NCBI GenBank assembly: GCA_015478945.1
Contig: JABUQX010057171.1
Span: 1-20,000, forward strand
Source: Trachelipus rathkii
Lineage: Eukaryota; Arthropoda; Malacostraca; Isopoda; Trachelipodidae
Reading direction: 5' to 3'
DNA length: 20,000 bases
Shown: one piece after another, positions 8,178-17,575 of the stretch
Layout: each line of letters opens with the position of its first letter
Position numbering within the stretch: the first letter of the stretch is position 1
The notes under the pieces: model-generated
The model's input: the letters and a program-made list of their open reading frames with translations, nothing else
Told to the model about the DNA's origin: nothing
The model's database searches: none
Position numbers and translations under genes: made by a program

Positions 8178-8780
8178 TAATATATATATATTATATTTAT
8201 TATATTATTAAATAGAGTATATTTAATAATATATAATATATATATATAATAATATATTATATTATATTTAAATAATTATAATATATATATTAATTATAAT
8301 ATAATAATATATATATATATATTAATAAATATATATTATATATATAATATTATAATATATATAATATTATATATATATAAAATATTATTTAATTAAATAT
8401 ATAATATTATTTATTGAATTATAGTATATTTATACTACTTAAATTATATTGAACGTATATATATATATACTTTAATAAAATAATCGATATATTCAGTATA
8501 TTGTCAAAATCTATAATAGGCAGGGTTATATTTAAAGGATAATATATTCATACTACAAAAAAAAAGCGTAATTTTAGTAGTTAAAACTTTTTAATATATA
8601 TATAATATAATATATAATTATATAATATATACTATAATAATATTTATAATATAGATATAAATGAATTTAAGCGCAAGAGAGAAAAAACATGCTTTTAGAG
8701 AGACCACTTAGAGAGAGTCTATATTATATACTTATAATATTGCAATAATCTCAATATAAACTTAAGTACTAAATTGCTGC
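7242..8780. other. AT desert including a ~400-bp pure A/T stretch
   Basis: No gene is seen. Positions 8017-8214 and 8218-8415 contain only A and T, separated by GAG at 8215-8217. The sequence mixes TATATA runs with AATATT, TTAATAA and self-complementary words, so many alternative cruciforms are possible. Long A/T-only tracts of this kind act as DNA-unwinding or matrix-attachment regions in some eukaryotes, but nothing here proves a function. Confidence 0.75.
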
Positions 8781-8808
8781 CGTGCGATGGGCTTGACAGA
8801 CACACAAG

Positions 8809-8814
8809 GTGAGT
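8809..8814 (+). other. 5' splice-site-like motif ACAAG|GTGAGT
   Basis: This is a near-perfect donor consensus after CTTGACAGACACACAAG, at the right end of a small mixed-composition patch (about 8670-8810). The only frame open into it covers about 23 codons from 8736, with no ATG, so an exon is not established. Confidence 0.2.
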
Positions 8815-10780
8815 AAATATTTACGTACAAACGCGCAAAAAATATATATAATTCACAATGGAAGAAAGGCGGATATGCCTTTATATACTACTCTCATCAC
8901 TTATTATTATTTATCGATCATAGAGTCAACAGGTTGCCGAAGTTAGCGTATAACTTTATATTGATTTTAGGATAATAATTTAAGCACAAGAATTTTACGT
9001 ATATAGAGGTCATTTATTCACAAGAGCGTATATCATCCATAGATGAGCAAATCTATTTACTGATATAAAGTACAGAATCCATCGGTACGATAATGCTTTA
9101 TTTCATATTGCTCATAATGTGATTGATTTCTAATAATCATTTTTCCTATACTGACGTATGTGGTATCGTGATTGTGAAAATGTATTCTACACTGTAGTAA
9201 TGTATTATATATACACTAAGAGCAAAACTCTAACTTATAGTAAACTAATATATATATATATATAAATAATACTGAGAGTTTAATTATACAACCATTATAC
9301 GAAAAAATATCAGTACGTAATGATGTAGTTAGTACGTAGATTCACAGGTTATAGTAGTACCACTTATTATTATTCCTGAGTATACTATCTTTAGAATGTA
9401 TTGAGAGAGATATTGTGTCTGATTACAGTTTTACTTACTTGGAATTGAGTATTATTATATTATTATTATTATTATATATTATTATTATTATGATTATTAA
9501 GGTAATCGACCATTATTTTATATTATTCCTAAACTAATATATAATATATATTAACCGAGTTGGACTAACTGCTTACATTGGTAATTACGACTTAATTATA
9601 TACTATGTAACGTATAGTATTTATAGTGAGTTTTTTAATATATTAAAAAAAATATATAAGTATAGAATCAGGAGTGTAGTTAGCTTAGAGATATAAGGTA
9701 ATATAATATTTGCTATATAATTTAGATTTATTTACTATATATACTAATAAGTAATTTTCCTAACCCTTAATTAATTTTATTATTACACTACACGCAGGTT
9801 CTTTATATAACCTATAATATATATATATATAATAAGATACTAAATTATAATATCATTATTTATTATTTTTCTATCTATTATTTTAGTAGAACTAACTTTC
9901 ACATATATAAGTATATTCATCACAATAGACAAATATATATATCCTATATATTAATATTAATATATATACACTACATTATTTAGGAGGCAATAATAATAAT
10001 ACGGGTATTATTTATAATAATCTTATATATAAAACTTATGCATAGTAGTATATTCTATAGTATTGTATTTGATATAAAACTCCTATATGTTATTAAAGTG
10101 AGCATATAGATTGTTCTACGAAGATTATATAATTATATATATTATATTATATAATAATATAGAAAAATAAATATAATAACAAACCAACATAAATATATTA
10201 TATAATTAGATAAATATATTCAAACTATAATATAATCAGTCTTGTTAGTAATATACTATATATATTTACTATATTTAAACTTGTGTTAGTAATTCGGACA
10301 AAATATAAAAAATTTTTTACTTCTGCCCTAACGAGAACTTCTATGGTTTTTTACAGACTGATTTGTATTTAGTAATTATATTATTATTACAAATTATTTT
10401 TATATCATAATTAATTATTATTATTATATTATATATTATTATTGGTATACTTGTATCAATATTATCTGTTATTATTATATATTACTCTATTAATAATAGC
10501 GATAATATCTTAATTCTATTAACATGACTGTTACACTGAATTAATTAATTGATTAGTTTAATTCTTAATATAATAATTTAAGGAATTATTTATTATTATT
10601 AATTTATTTATTATTTAATTTATTTATCTATTGTATTGTATATATGTATTAGAATAAAATTATTATTTTAATAATATATATAGTATTTATATTATTATTA
10701 TTATCCAAATATTAATATTATTAATTAATTAATTATAAGTATATAAATAAGTAATATATTATTATTCAAACAATATCTCG
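8815..10780. other. AT-rich region, no gene seen
   Basis: Moderately mixed at 8820-9420, then TA-, ATT- and TTA-rich. ATT/TTA trinucleotide clusters occur at about 9448-9500, 10400-10445 and 10560-10620. CTACACTGTAG (9187-9197) is a small palindrome. There is no ATG-led frame of useful length and no RNA gene signature that I can see. Confidence 0.6.
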
Positions 10781-11145
10781 GGTATAGATCGACAAGGCAG
10801 AGCGGAGAGCATTAGAGTACATTATTCTTTTAGTACTTCTTCTATATTTTTTCTTTCATCTTTCTTCTTACTTCCTCTCTCTCCTCTTTCATCTACTAAT
10901 CTGTCTCTCATAGAGTTCACTTCGACTCAATTAGTAAATTCGCGTAAGGTTTAGTATGTGAGTGCGTCGATCTTTACAGGTTAACCTGTCTCTCTCGAGC
11001 TAGGTATCAAACTCTCTCTCGTCACTCCATACTACAATATTATATCTCTCTCTCTTCCTCGCCTCTCTTGGGTTCTGGCACACACACACGCACAACAACA
11101 CCAAACACACGATTTGGTCGGTTTGCTATCGCAAGGGTATGTTAG
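10780..11145 (+). other. Pyrimidine-rich island with palindrome and CT/AC microsatellites
   Basis: The plus strand is strongly C/T-biased from about 10828 to 11066 (runs such as CTTCCTCTCTCTCCTCTTTC). It ends in an AC-rich block (11079-11110, CACACACACACGCACAAC). CAGGTTAACCTG at 10977-10988 is a perfect 12-bp palindrome. The strand skew is the mirror of the purine-rich plus strand at 6.64-7.24 kb. Polypyrimidine/polypurine DNA can adopt non-B forms and can also be an intron end. Confidence 0.7.
10948..11145 (+). CDS. 65-codon open frame, candidate internal exon
   Basis: The frame is open after TAA (10945-10947) to TAG 11143-11145, without an ATG. Within it, GATCTTTACAG|G (AG 10978-10979) resembles a 3' splice site and CGCAAGG|GTATGT (intron from 11137) resembles a 5' splice site. 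Together they bracket a 157-nt exon with 52 codons open in that phase, beginning LTCLSRARYQTLSRHSILQ and ending RFGRFAIAR. The sequence is rich in Ser, Leu and Thr because it is CT/AC-rich, and pyrimidine bias lowers stop frequency, so the open frame is weak evidence. No family is recognised. Confidence 0.17.
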   Translation, partial: GLVCECVDLYRLTCLSRARYQTLSRHSILQYYISLSSSPLLGSGTHTRTTTPNTRFGRFAIARVC

Positions 11146-12615
11146 TTGTTTTTTGGCTAACATAAGAAATATTAGTAACAAATACATAATATATTGAGAA
11201 ATATACTATATATATTATAATATATATAATAAATTATATGTAATAAATTTTACTACCTAAACTGATATAAAATAAAGTAAATTATATAACACGATGGCTT
11301 ATCTAGGTATAGCCAGTATAATATACTATATAATATATATAATATATTCTTCTTTATAATATATATATATAAATTAATTATTTAGATTTATAATAATATA
11401 ATCATATATAGATCACAACATCATATATATATATAATATCTAACCAAACACTAATAATTGGCGTCGAACGCATAGATGAATTTAAATTATGTCACAAAGG
11501 ATATTAACTATTACGTATGAGAATTATTAAGGTAATATATAAATGATTAATAATATGACCATTTGTATAATTTAAGTGATGAGTATTATTCATCTTAATT
11601 ACAACCTTTGGAAATATTAACTAGTGTGTAATGAGCTTCACAATATTTATTACTCAATATTATATGTGATGAATAAGAGCAACGATATATATTGGGAATG
11701 GTTGTTTAGTACTCCTTGTAAATGAACTCTATATATGTCCACATGGTAATGTTTTTTTTTAACAAAAAAATCTTAATTGTTTTATCTCGTATAAAATCTG
11801 AACATGGATGCAATCTATGTTGAGAATAAGGAAGAGCTGTTCTAATATATATAGACTACATAGAAGTGGAACATATGACAATATAATCACGCATATATAC
11901 CAAATAAATTAATTATCTATCGTATCGCAATGAAGTTACAGGATGGAATATTAAGGAATTTCTGACTATACAATTCACAAGATAATAAAATACTAGTATA
12001 AACTGTAAACAAAATTAATAACTCTTAATAACATAGATAATCTAGTAGGCTATATTGAAAGTATGATTTCTCGTAGAAATGGTAATTATTTACTTGCGAG
12101 TGAACGATCACACATTAATTAAAAACTAAATTACTACAACATGTAACAGCCATATATATATATATAATAATATAACATTGATAATATAACTAATACTAGA
12201 AAAAACCTATAAGAGCTAGAGATAAGCGTAACGATTCAGTATAGTAATATAAGAGGAATACCCCAAAATGGAATACATAGTCCTATCAGCTTTAGTATAT
12301 ATAACTCACATAAATATATCATATAACAGTAATATAGTATAGCAGCGAGAGTCATACTTAGAGAAGTAACGATATCAATAGATCAGTATGTAAATAGTAT
12401 AGTATTAGTAATAAATGAATTATAATTATTATAATAAATAATTAAATGAAACAAATATATATAATAACATAATATAACAATACTAAAAATAATAAACAAT
12501 AAGAGAAACTATTTTGATATACAAAAGTTAATTATATATATATATATATAATAAATTCTACTCTATATTTTAACTTATTTCATAGATTATATATATATAT
12601 GACGGTTATTCTTAG
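11146..12615. other. AT-rich region, no gene seen
   Basis: TA-rich DNA with scattered mixed words and (TA)n runs at 12150-12170, 12534-12551 and 12588-12600. No frame, repeat unit or strong stem is supported. Confidence 0.6.
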
Positions 12616-12890
12616 AAATAATTGAATTAGAACTATGGTGAGAGAGAGAGAGCGCGTTGCCTTTATAAGGGTAGTTTTAGCGCTATCCCCCAATACCTTT
12701 ATAACATGTCTCAAATATCTTCAAAATTTTTTAACTAATAATATTTATCTTACATCGAGTAATTTAAATTTTAACAAAGACAAGTTAATAAAGGTATATA
12801 ATGTTAATAAAAATACGAATATAATTAATAACACACTCTAAGTGTGGGATTGCTAACCTCGCGATTTTTTCTTTTGCCGATTGCATTCTG
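12616..12890 (+). repeat. Diverged duplicated module, copy 1
   Basis: The module has two conserved end blocks. Block 1 (12616-12705) reads GAAATAATTGAATTAGAACTATGGTGA then GTTTTAGCGCTATCCCCCAAT. Block 2 (12841-12886) reads GTGGGATTGCTAACCTC then TTTTTTCTTTTGCC. Both recur in order and orientation at 13225-13470. The middle (12706-12840) is AT-rich and not alignable by eye. An ATG at 12635 opens 68 codons (MVRERERVAFIRVVLALSPN...). The equivalent ATG in copy 2 (13244) stops after 20 codons, so coding is not conserved and I do not call it a gene. A (GA)n tract follows the ATG. Confidence 0.75.
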
Positions 12891-13224
12891 TGAAACAATA
12901 GAAAATTAAAAGATTATTACATGATACTAATTAACATGGCGAAATATTTTTTATATTTTGTAATTATCAAATATATTGAATATATAATATATAAACTCTG
13001 CACTACTATTAATATATATATATAGATTATTTCCTTAAGAAGGTATAGGAGCTTTAGAGTTATACTAATGTGACGTAGGTAGAGCTGAGTTGGTGTATGA
13101 TAAGATATATATTATATCGCAATATACGTTTATACCTAAGTTGCTGTACGAGTTATATCTTCTTCACTTACATAATACATAATATACAGTTAATAAGAGA
13201 TTAATAAAATGAAAATCGTTCTTC
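12891..13224. other. AT-rich spacer between the two modules
   Basis: TA-rich DNA with no supported feature. The two modules start about 609 bp apart, so this spacer could be part of a larger diverged duplication, but I could not align it. Confidence 0.5.
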
Positions 13225-13470
13225 CGAGAAAATTGAAGAGACTATGGGTGAAAATAGAACCCTTCCTTTTAGCGGAGTTTTAGCGCCCTTTCCCCAATCT
13301 ATATAATTCATCAGAGACGTTACTGTATACTATTCAGAGTTTTCAACTCAGAGGACCCGACACCCCCTACTGCGTTAATGCTTTGAAGATTTACGTCTTT
13401 CACAACCCACCACACACACATAGTGGGGGATTGCTAGCCTCCTATTTTTCTTTTGCCTATGGCATCGAAA
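13225..13470 (+). repeat. Diverged duplicated module, copy 2
   Basis: It matches copy 1 at both ends. Block 1 (13225-13305) has GAGACTATGGGTGA and GTTTTAGCGCCCTTTCCCCAAT. Block 2 (13421-13466) has GTGGGGGATTGCTAGCCTCC followed by TATTTTTCTTTTGCC. The internal part (GACCCGACACCCCCTACTGC and CCACCACACACACATAG) is GC-richer than in copy 1. The distance from block-1 ATG to block-2 GGGATT is 183 bp here and 211 bp in copy 1. The short frame from ATG 13244 ends at TAA after 20 codons. Confidence 0.75.
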
Positions 13471-13732
13471 AAAAAAATTAAAAAATAAAGATTTGTATAT
13501 TATAATATACTATATTATTATCATATATATAGAATAATATTATAGGTTATTATACTATATTATATATATGTATAGTATATATATATATTAGTTTTATTAT
13601 ATATAAAAATATATTATTAACTAATACTATATATATTAACATTATATATATATATATATATATATATTATTATAGTATAATATATATATAGTAATATATA
13701 TATATATATAATATAAGATATATAAATATATA
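13471..13732. repeat. TA-dinucleotide-rich tract
   Basis: Almost only TATA-type sequence, with clean (TA)n runs at about 13646-13667 and 13698-13711. It forms the left bed of the GC-rich island at 13733. Confidence 0.85.
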
Positions 13733-13860
13733 AGTTGGCGGTTGCGATGCAGGGCGATCCTGCAATCGCCATTGTGCCCTCGCCTATATATGGCCTCGAC
13801 GCCGCTGCAGAGGCTAACAATTTAAACACGCCCCATTATCGCATGAACTGCGCTAAATAA
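13733..13860 (+). other. GC-rich island embedded in TA repeats, with strong hairpin
   Basis: About 120 bp of GC-rich, Ala-codon-like sequence abruptly bounded by TA repeats on both sides. GCGATGCAGG (13744-13753) pairs with CCTGCAATCGC (13759-13769), one bulge, loop GCGAT. TGGCG (13736-13740) can extend or compete by pairing with CGCCA (13767-13771). GCCTC (13793-13797) pairs with GAGGC (13810-13814). A plus frame from ATG 13747 runs 37 codons to TAA 13858-13860 (MQGDPAIAIVPSPIYGLDAA...). The minus strand is also open, from a GTG at 13829. Sharp edges suggest an inserted fragment (foreign, organellar or a processed exon). No source is recognised. Confidence 0.5.
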
Positions 13861-14720
13861 TATATATTATACATATATATATATAATATAACAACTTTAA
13901 TAACCTAAATAGTAAGATACCCCCGCGTTCTACGATGGACAACTATATATATATATACTTCACCTCTAAGGTCTTGCAAAAGTATCTTAATATATATATA
14001 TATATATATTATACTATTTATATATATATATATATATTATCATAATATATCGATGATATATATAATTTATGGAAATTGCTGTTTAGCACTCAATAATTTA
14101 AGAAAAATGTTGTACTCATACTTTAATTCAAAACACCCAAATTATTCCTGACATCTTTAAGATTTATTATCTATATAGGTAGATAGTTAATATTATCAAT
14201 AAGAGTAAAAATTTAAACTCAAGTCCATAAATTATATATTATATACTCAAAACATAAAGGCGTTAAGATTAATAAGGATATATATATTATGTAAAAGAGA
14301 TATATATTATTTATACTATCAAATCGCCATTATACTAATTCGATTAAATCTTATATAATATATATAATATAATACAGTTAGTATAATTAATATATATAAA
14401 TATATATACCTATTTAAATGAATAATAATATAAAACAATAAAATACAAATAAATATCCTAAGAAAAAATGGGTAGAATTTATATGAAATTTACTAAAATC
14501 ATCTTAGCTAAAGGGTTAAATCAATTTAATCGCCTGACATGAAAGTGAAGGAGGTATGGGATGGAACCATACTTCAAATTTCTTATATCAATAATTGTCG
14601 ATCTACAAACAGTGGCGAGAGTCCAATAAGGATTTTCAATCTACAATAGTATTCTAAAGTGAGAGTTAATGAAGTCTTAATGTATAAGCCTAAGCTGCTT
14701 ATATATCTAACTATTATATA
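13861..14720. other. AT-rich region with (TA)n tracts
   Basis: (TA)n occurs at 13946-13957, 13990-14010 and 14023-14037. There is a small GC word at 13920-13930 (CCCCCGCGTT). No gene is seen. Confidence 0.65.
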
Positions 14721-15130
14721 ATTGCAATTAACACGGTTAAATACTGCCGCAGTAATTGCACAATATGTAAATATTGCGTATAACAGGTTGAGCTCAAGTA
14801 GCGAACAAACTAGCCACAAATCTCTAGTTTTGTGCGAAGCGAGAGCCGAGACCGTGGTGTGATGTCATTTCACTTCCAATAAATCCCATCTGCTTTTACT
14901 AAACTTCATTGGGGCTTCGAGATCCTACTTGTAAAATATTACAAAATCTTTATCTCTTCATCATGAGCTCACTTCGTCCCGTTCGGTATGACAAATTCCA
15001 ATGAAAATTTAAAACCTCTCTCCTAATCTGCTGATATTAAATCACCAAAAATGGTATAGAAATGTTGTGTGCGATAAATAAGTCTGCTGGGTCGGTAAGT
15101 TGGAATGTGGGTCGTATTTTGAATTGTAAT
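14720..15130. other. Mixed-composition island with overlapping open frames
   Basis: On plus, 14722-14862 is open for 46 codons from a TTG (LQLTRLNTAAVIAQYVNIAY...) to TGA. On minus, 14864-14583 is open for 93 codons without ATG and is hydrophobic (ALASHKTRDLWLVCSLLELN...). The two overlap antisense, so at most one is real and both may be chance. Further right, an ATG-led 31-codon plus frame (MLCAINKSAG...) begins about 15063 and passes over a donor-like TCG|GTAAGT (intron from 15095). No family is recognised and I call no gene. Confidence 0.35.
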
Positions 15131-15419
15131 TCCTTAAGTACACATCTCCCTATATAATATAACTAGCAAATTTCAATACTCCAGTTCAGATTACACACAG
15201 ATGCCGCTTAACACATTCTTACAAAATACTGAAATTCTAATCATCTAAATTTTCTATAAGTTTATTTATTTAACTAGTGCCTACGTTTAGTTATTTGTAT
15301 CTTGTATCAGACGAACGAAATTATTATATATAAAATTTAATTACTTCTGTCACATTATTATATTATCAACGGATATGATACCTAAAATAATTAATATTAT
15401 TAGAGTGAGTCTAAATAAA

Positions 15420-15464
15420 TTAGGGTGGAGGGGCCTAATGCCTATCCCTGCCCCTATCACCTAA
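15420..15464. other. GC-rich stem-loop
   Basis: Two nested stems: TTAGGGTG (15420-15427) with CACCTAA (15458-15464), one bulged G, and AGGGGC (15429-15434) with GCCCCT (15450-15455) around a 15-nt loop. It stands alone between AT-rich flanks. There is no T-run that would make it a terminator. It resembles the GC-rich palindromic clusters seen in some AT-rich genomes, but that is analogy only. Confidence 0.65.
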
Positions 15465-15890
15465 ATAACTATCCACTTGAGTAATTAATATATATTAGTA
15501 TATTAATAATATATATATATATATCTATATAATATATATAATATTATATTATATATATATGAGAGAATATATATTAAATAAAATACTATAATATATATAT
15601 ATAATTATCATTTAATCAATCATATATAGTATAATATAATAATATATATAATATAATCTATAACTATATATATAATTATATGATATATATATGAGTATAT
15701 AATTAATTATATTAATACTTGAATCAGCCAAACCCGAAAGCAACATCATATACACAAAAAAACTATATACACCACTACAAAGATAACATAATTATAAAAA
15801 TTTATATTTATCCTATATTATAATCATATTTTCGCATGAAATAAAAAAAAAACGCTTTCCCTATTGAAAAAATTTAAATTGCTAAAATAA
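15465..15890. other. TA-rich tract, no gene seen
   Basis: Mostly TATATA and ATAATATA. An A-run and mixed sequence appear from about 15725. Nothing further is supported. Confidence 0.7.
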
Positions 15891-15924
15891 TGTTGGACAA
15901 ATCTGTGAGGAGCTATACCATGAT

Positions 15925-16308
15925 CTATTTCTTTTGAGAGAGCAGTATGAGGATTACGCGCAGAGAGAGATCTAAAGCGCTTCGGAGTGTATAACAAGCG
16001 AGTTTGTGCCTTAAATATTCGGATTTTATAGGTGACGTAAAGAGACTATCTCCTGCAAGGGTAATATCCACTAATTGATAGACAGATCGGTGGCTTCTCG
16101 TGCCTACCGGGGACGACGGGGGATTCTCACCCCCCTTGCTGTCCTCTTCCTTGTCTCGAATCTCCCTAAAATAAGAAATAAAAGAAACATTAACATTTCT
16201 AAACTTCCACAGAGCATAAAATAAGTAAGAGAAAAGACCAGTATTTATTAACTCTTGCCAATCGGACTTAGATCTGCCGAAATGGGGAGGTGATGAGAGC
16301 GTACGCTG
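15925..16308 (-). CDS. 127-codon open frame, candidate exon(s)
   Basis: The frame is open from CAG 16308 (after TAG 16311-16309) to TAG 15927-15925 and is the longest stop-free frame I found. There is no ATG, so it would be a spliced exon. A strong acceptor, TTTCTTTTATTTCTTATTTTAG (AG 16167-16166), lies inside it. Using this gives a 79-codon terminal exon starting EIRDKEEDSKGGENPPSSP. If the whole frame is used, an aromatic/hydrophobic stretch (GLFSYLFYALWKF) precedes it. Parts are acidic-basic (RDKEED), Ser/Pro-rich, then mixed (VYQLVDITLAGDSLF), ending with a hydrophobic LSLRVILILLSQKK that could be a C-terminal anchor. Unlike other islands, the DNA encoding EIRDKEED is purine-rich, so lack of stops is less easily explained by skew. 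No family is recognised. Confidence 0.33.
   Translation of the reverse strand, partial: QRTLSSPPHFGRSKSDWQELINTGLFSYLFYALWKFRNVNVSFISYFREIRDKEEDSKGGENPPSSPVGTRSHRSVYQLVDITLAGDSLFTSPIKSEYLRHKLACYTLRSALDLSLRVILILLSQKK
16088..16144. other. Two adjacent GC-rich hairpins inside the 127-codon frame
   Basis: CGGTGGC (16088-16094) pairs with GCC-ACCG (16102-16104 and 16106-16109, one bulged T), 7 bp. Immediately after, GGAC (16111-16114) pairs with GTCC (16141-16144), and inside it GGGGG (16118-16122) pairs with CCCCC (16130-16134), loop 7. These stems may simply reflect local GC content, or may be the conserved part of the island. Confidence 0.6.
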
Positions 16309-17464
16309 CTAGGCCTAATTTATAGCTTAAATATTTGACTATTTCAATTAGAATACAATATTAGAAATAATAATAATATTGGTATTTAAAACATTAAAGA
16401 GATTGAAATGCTTTGGCTGAAAATTAAAAATGTATTAATTTTTTCTGTATGCTGTTAGTAAGGCATTCAGAGATTTGTATTTTTTCTAGTTAATACTAGG
16501 AATGCTATGATGCGTTCGGTGGGTTACGGCTTTGTCATTGATAGAATTCTACTAGGTTCACTTTAATGAAAGCAATATAGCTTTAGCTAACATATGTATA
16601 ATTTAGATAATACGTGCGTAGGGATCATAAAATTTATATTTGACAAGATATAGTTATAAGATATGGTATAATATATATTATTAGTATATATAATATATAT
16701 AGTAGCAGGTATAAACTATATAAATTGGCTATTTATATAATATATAATATATTTAATGATATGTTATAATATAGTAATATATATAGTAATTTATAGATAT
16801 TTACTTACTTATATATATTAATATAATATTATATATAAATTTTAACATATATATAGTTATATTTATTATATAATATTACTATATAATATAGTAATATATT
16901 ATATATATTATATATTAAAATATTATAATATTAATATAGAATATATAATAATATATATATTATATATATATATTATATATTAATATTAGTTAGTATATAT
17001 ATATATATTATATTATATAGATATTAGTATAGCCCTGATTATGTAGTCTATGATAGTGACTAGAATAATTCTAAGCCACTTAATATTAGTATAGTATATT
17101 ATATGTTAAATTTTGAATATAGTGTAGGAGAAACCAAAGAAAAATAACGTGCCGTCCGATATATAACCTATATTATATATTTATATATACTAATATATGA
17201 GAGTATATAATATCTTATGTATACATATGCACTAAGTATTATTTTTAGGATTGCCTAGTTACTATAAGATTAAATATGTTATATATATATACAGCATATG
17301 TTATATATATATATATATACTATATATATATACGATATGCTATTATTATATATAGATAGTATATAATTATTAATATAATCATTATCACTATATTTATACT
17401 ATATAGAGATTCTTATTTTTTCTCTTTATATAAAAATTACTGATTTTAAATACCTATATATAAC
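16309..17464. other. AT-rich region, no gene seen
   Basis: 16320-16640 is mixed and AT-rich. 16640-17030 is nearly pure A/T with repeated ATATAATATA words, and 17280-17330 has (TA)n. There is no supported frame or RNA. Confidence 0.65.
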
Positions 17465-17575
17465 TTGTCATGTCTCAATCCCGAAAACACCTGGCCAAGA
17501 CCCCGCAAAGCCTACGGTGCCATTGCAGCTCAGTCTCAAAATTAATCAGCAAAATCTAGGAGCCGCACTGATGTA
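17465..17575. other. GC-richer island with a 29-codon ATG frame
   Basis: An isolated patch of mixed composition. On plus, ATG 17470 opens 29 codons (MSQSRKHLAKTPQSLRCHCS...) to TAG 17557-17559. It is basic, with two Cys. On minus, a 27-codon frame is open. Length and context are insufficient to call a gene. It resembles the other islands in size and in its abrupt change of composition. Confidence 0.4.

Noticed and set aside
13617..13829. 70-codon minus frame from GTG
   Set aside because: The first 33 codons are the antisense of the GC cassette and the rest is TA-repeat-encoded Tyr/Ile.
14583..14864. 93-codon hydrophobic minus frame
   Set aside because: No ATG, hydrophobicity follows from T/A composition, and an opposing 46-codon frame is equally open. 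A frame of this length is plausible by chance in 20 kb of six-frame space.
5720..14925. Reading TGA as an amino acid (several frames, e.g. at 5834, 6695 and 14860, continue 20-40 codons past TGA)
   Set aside because: With only two stop codons, continuation of this length is expected fairly often by chance. I chose the cases after looking, and no conserved gene is present to test a variant code or selenocysteine.
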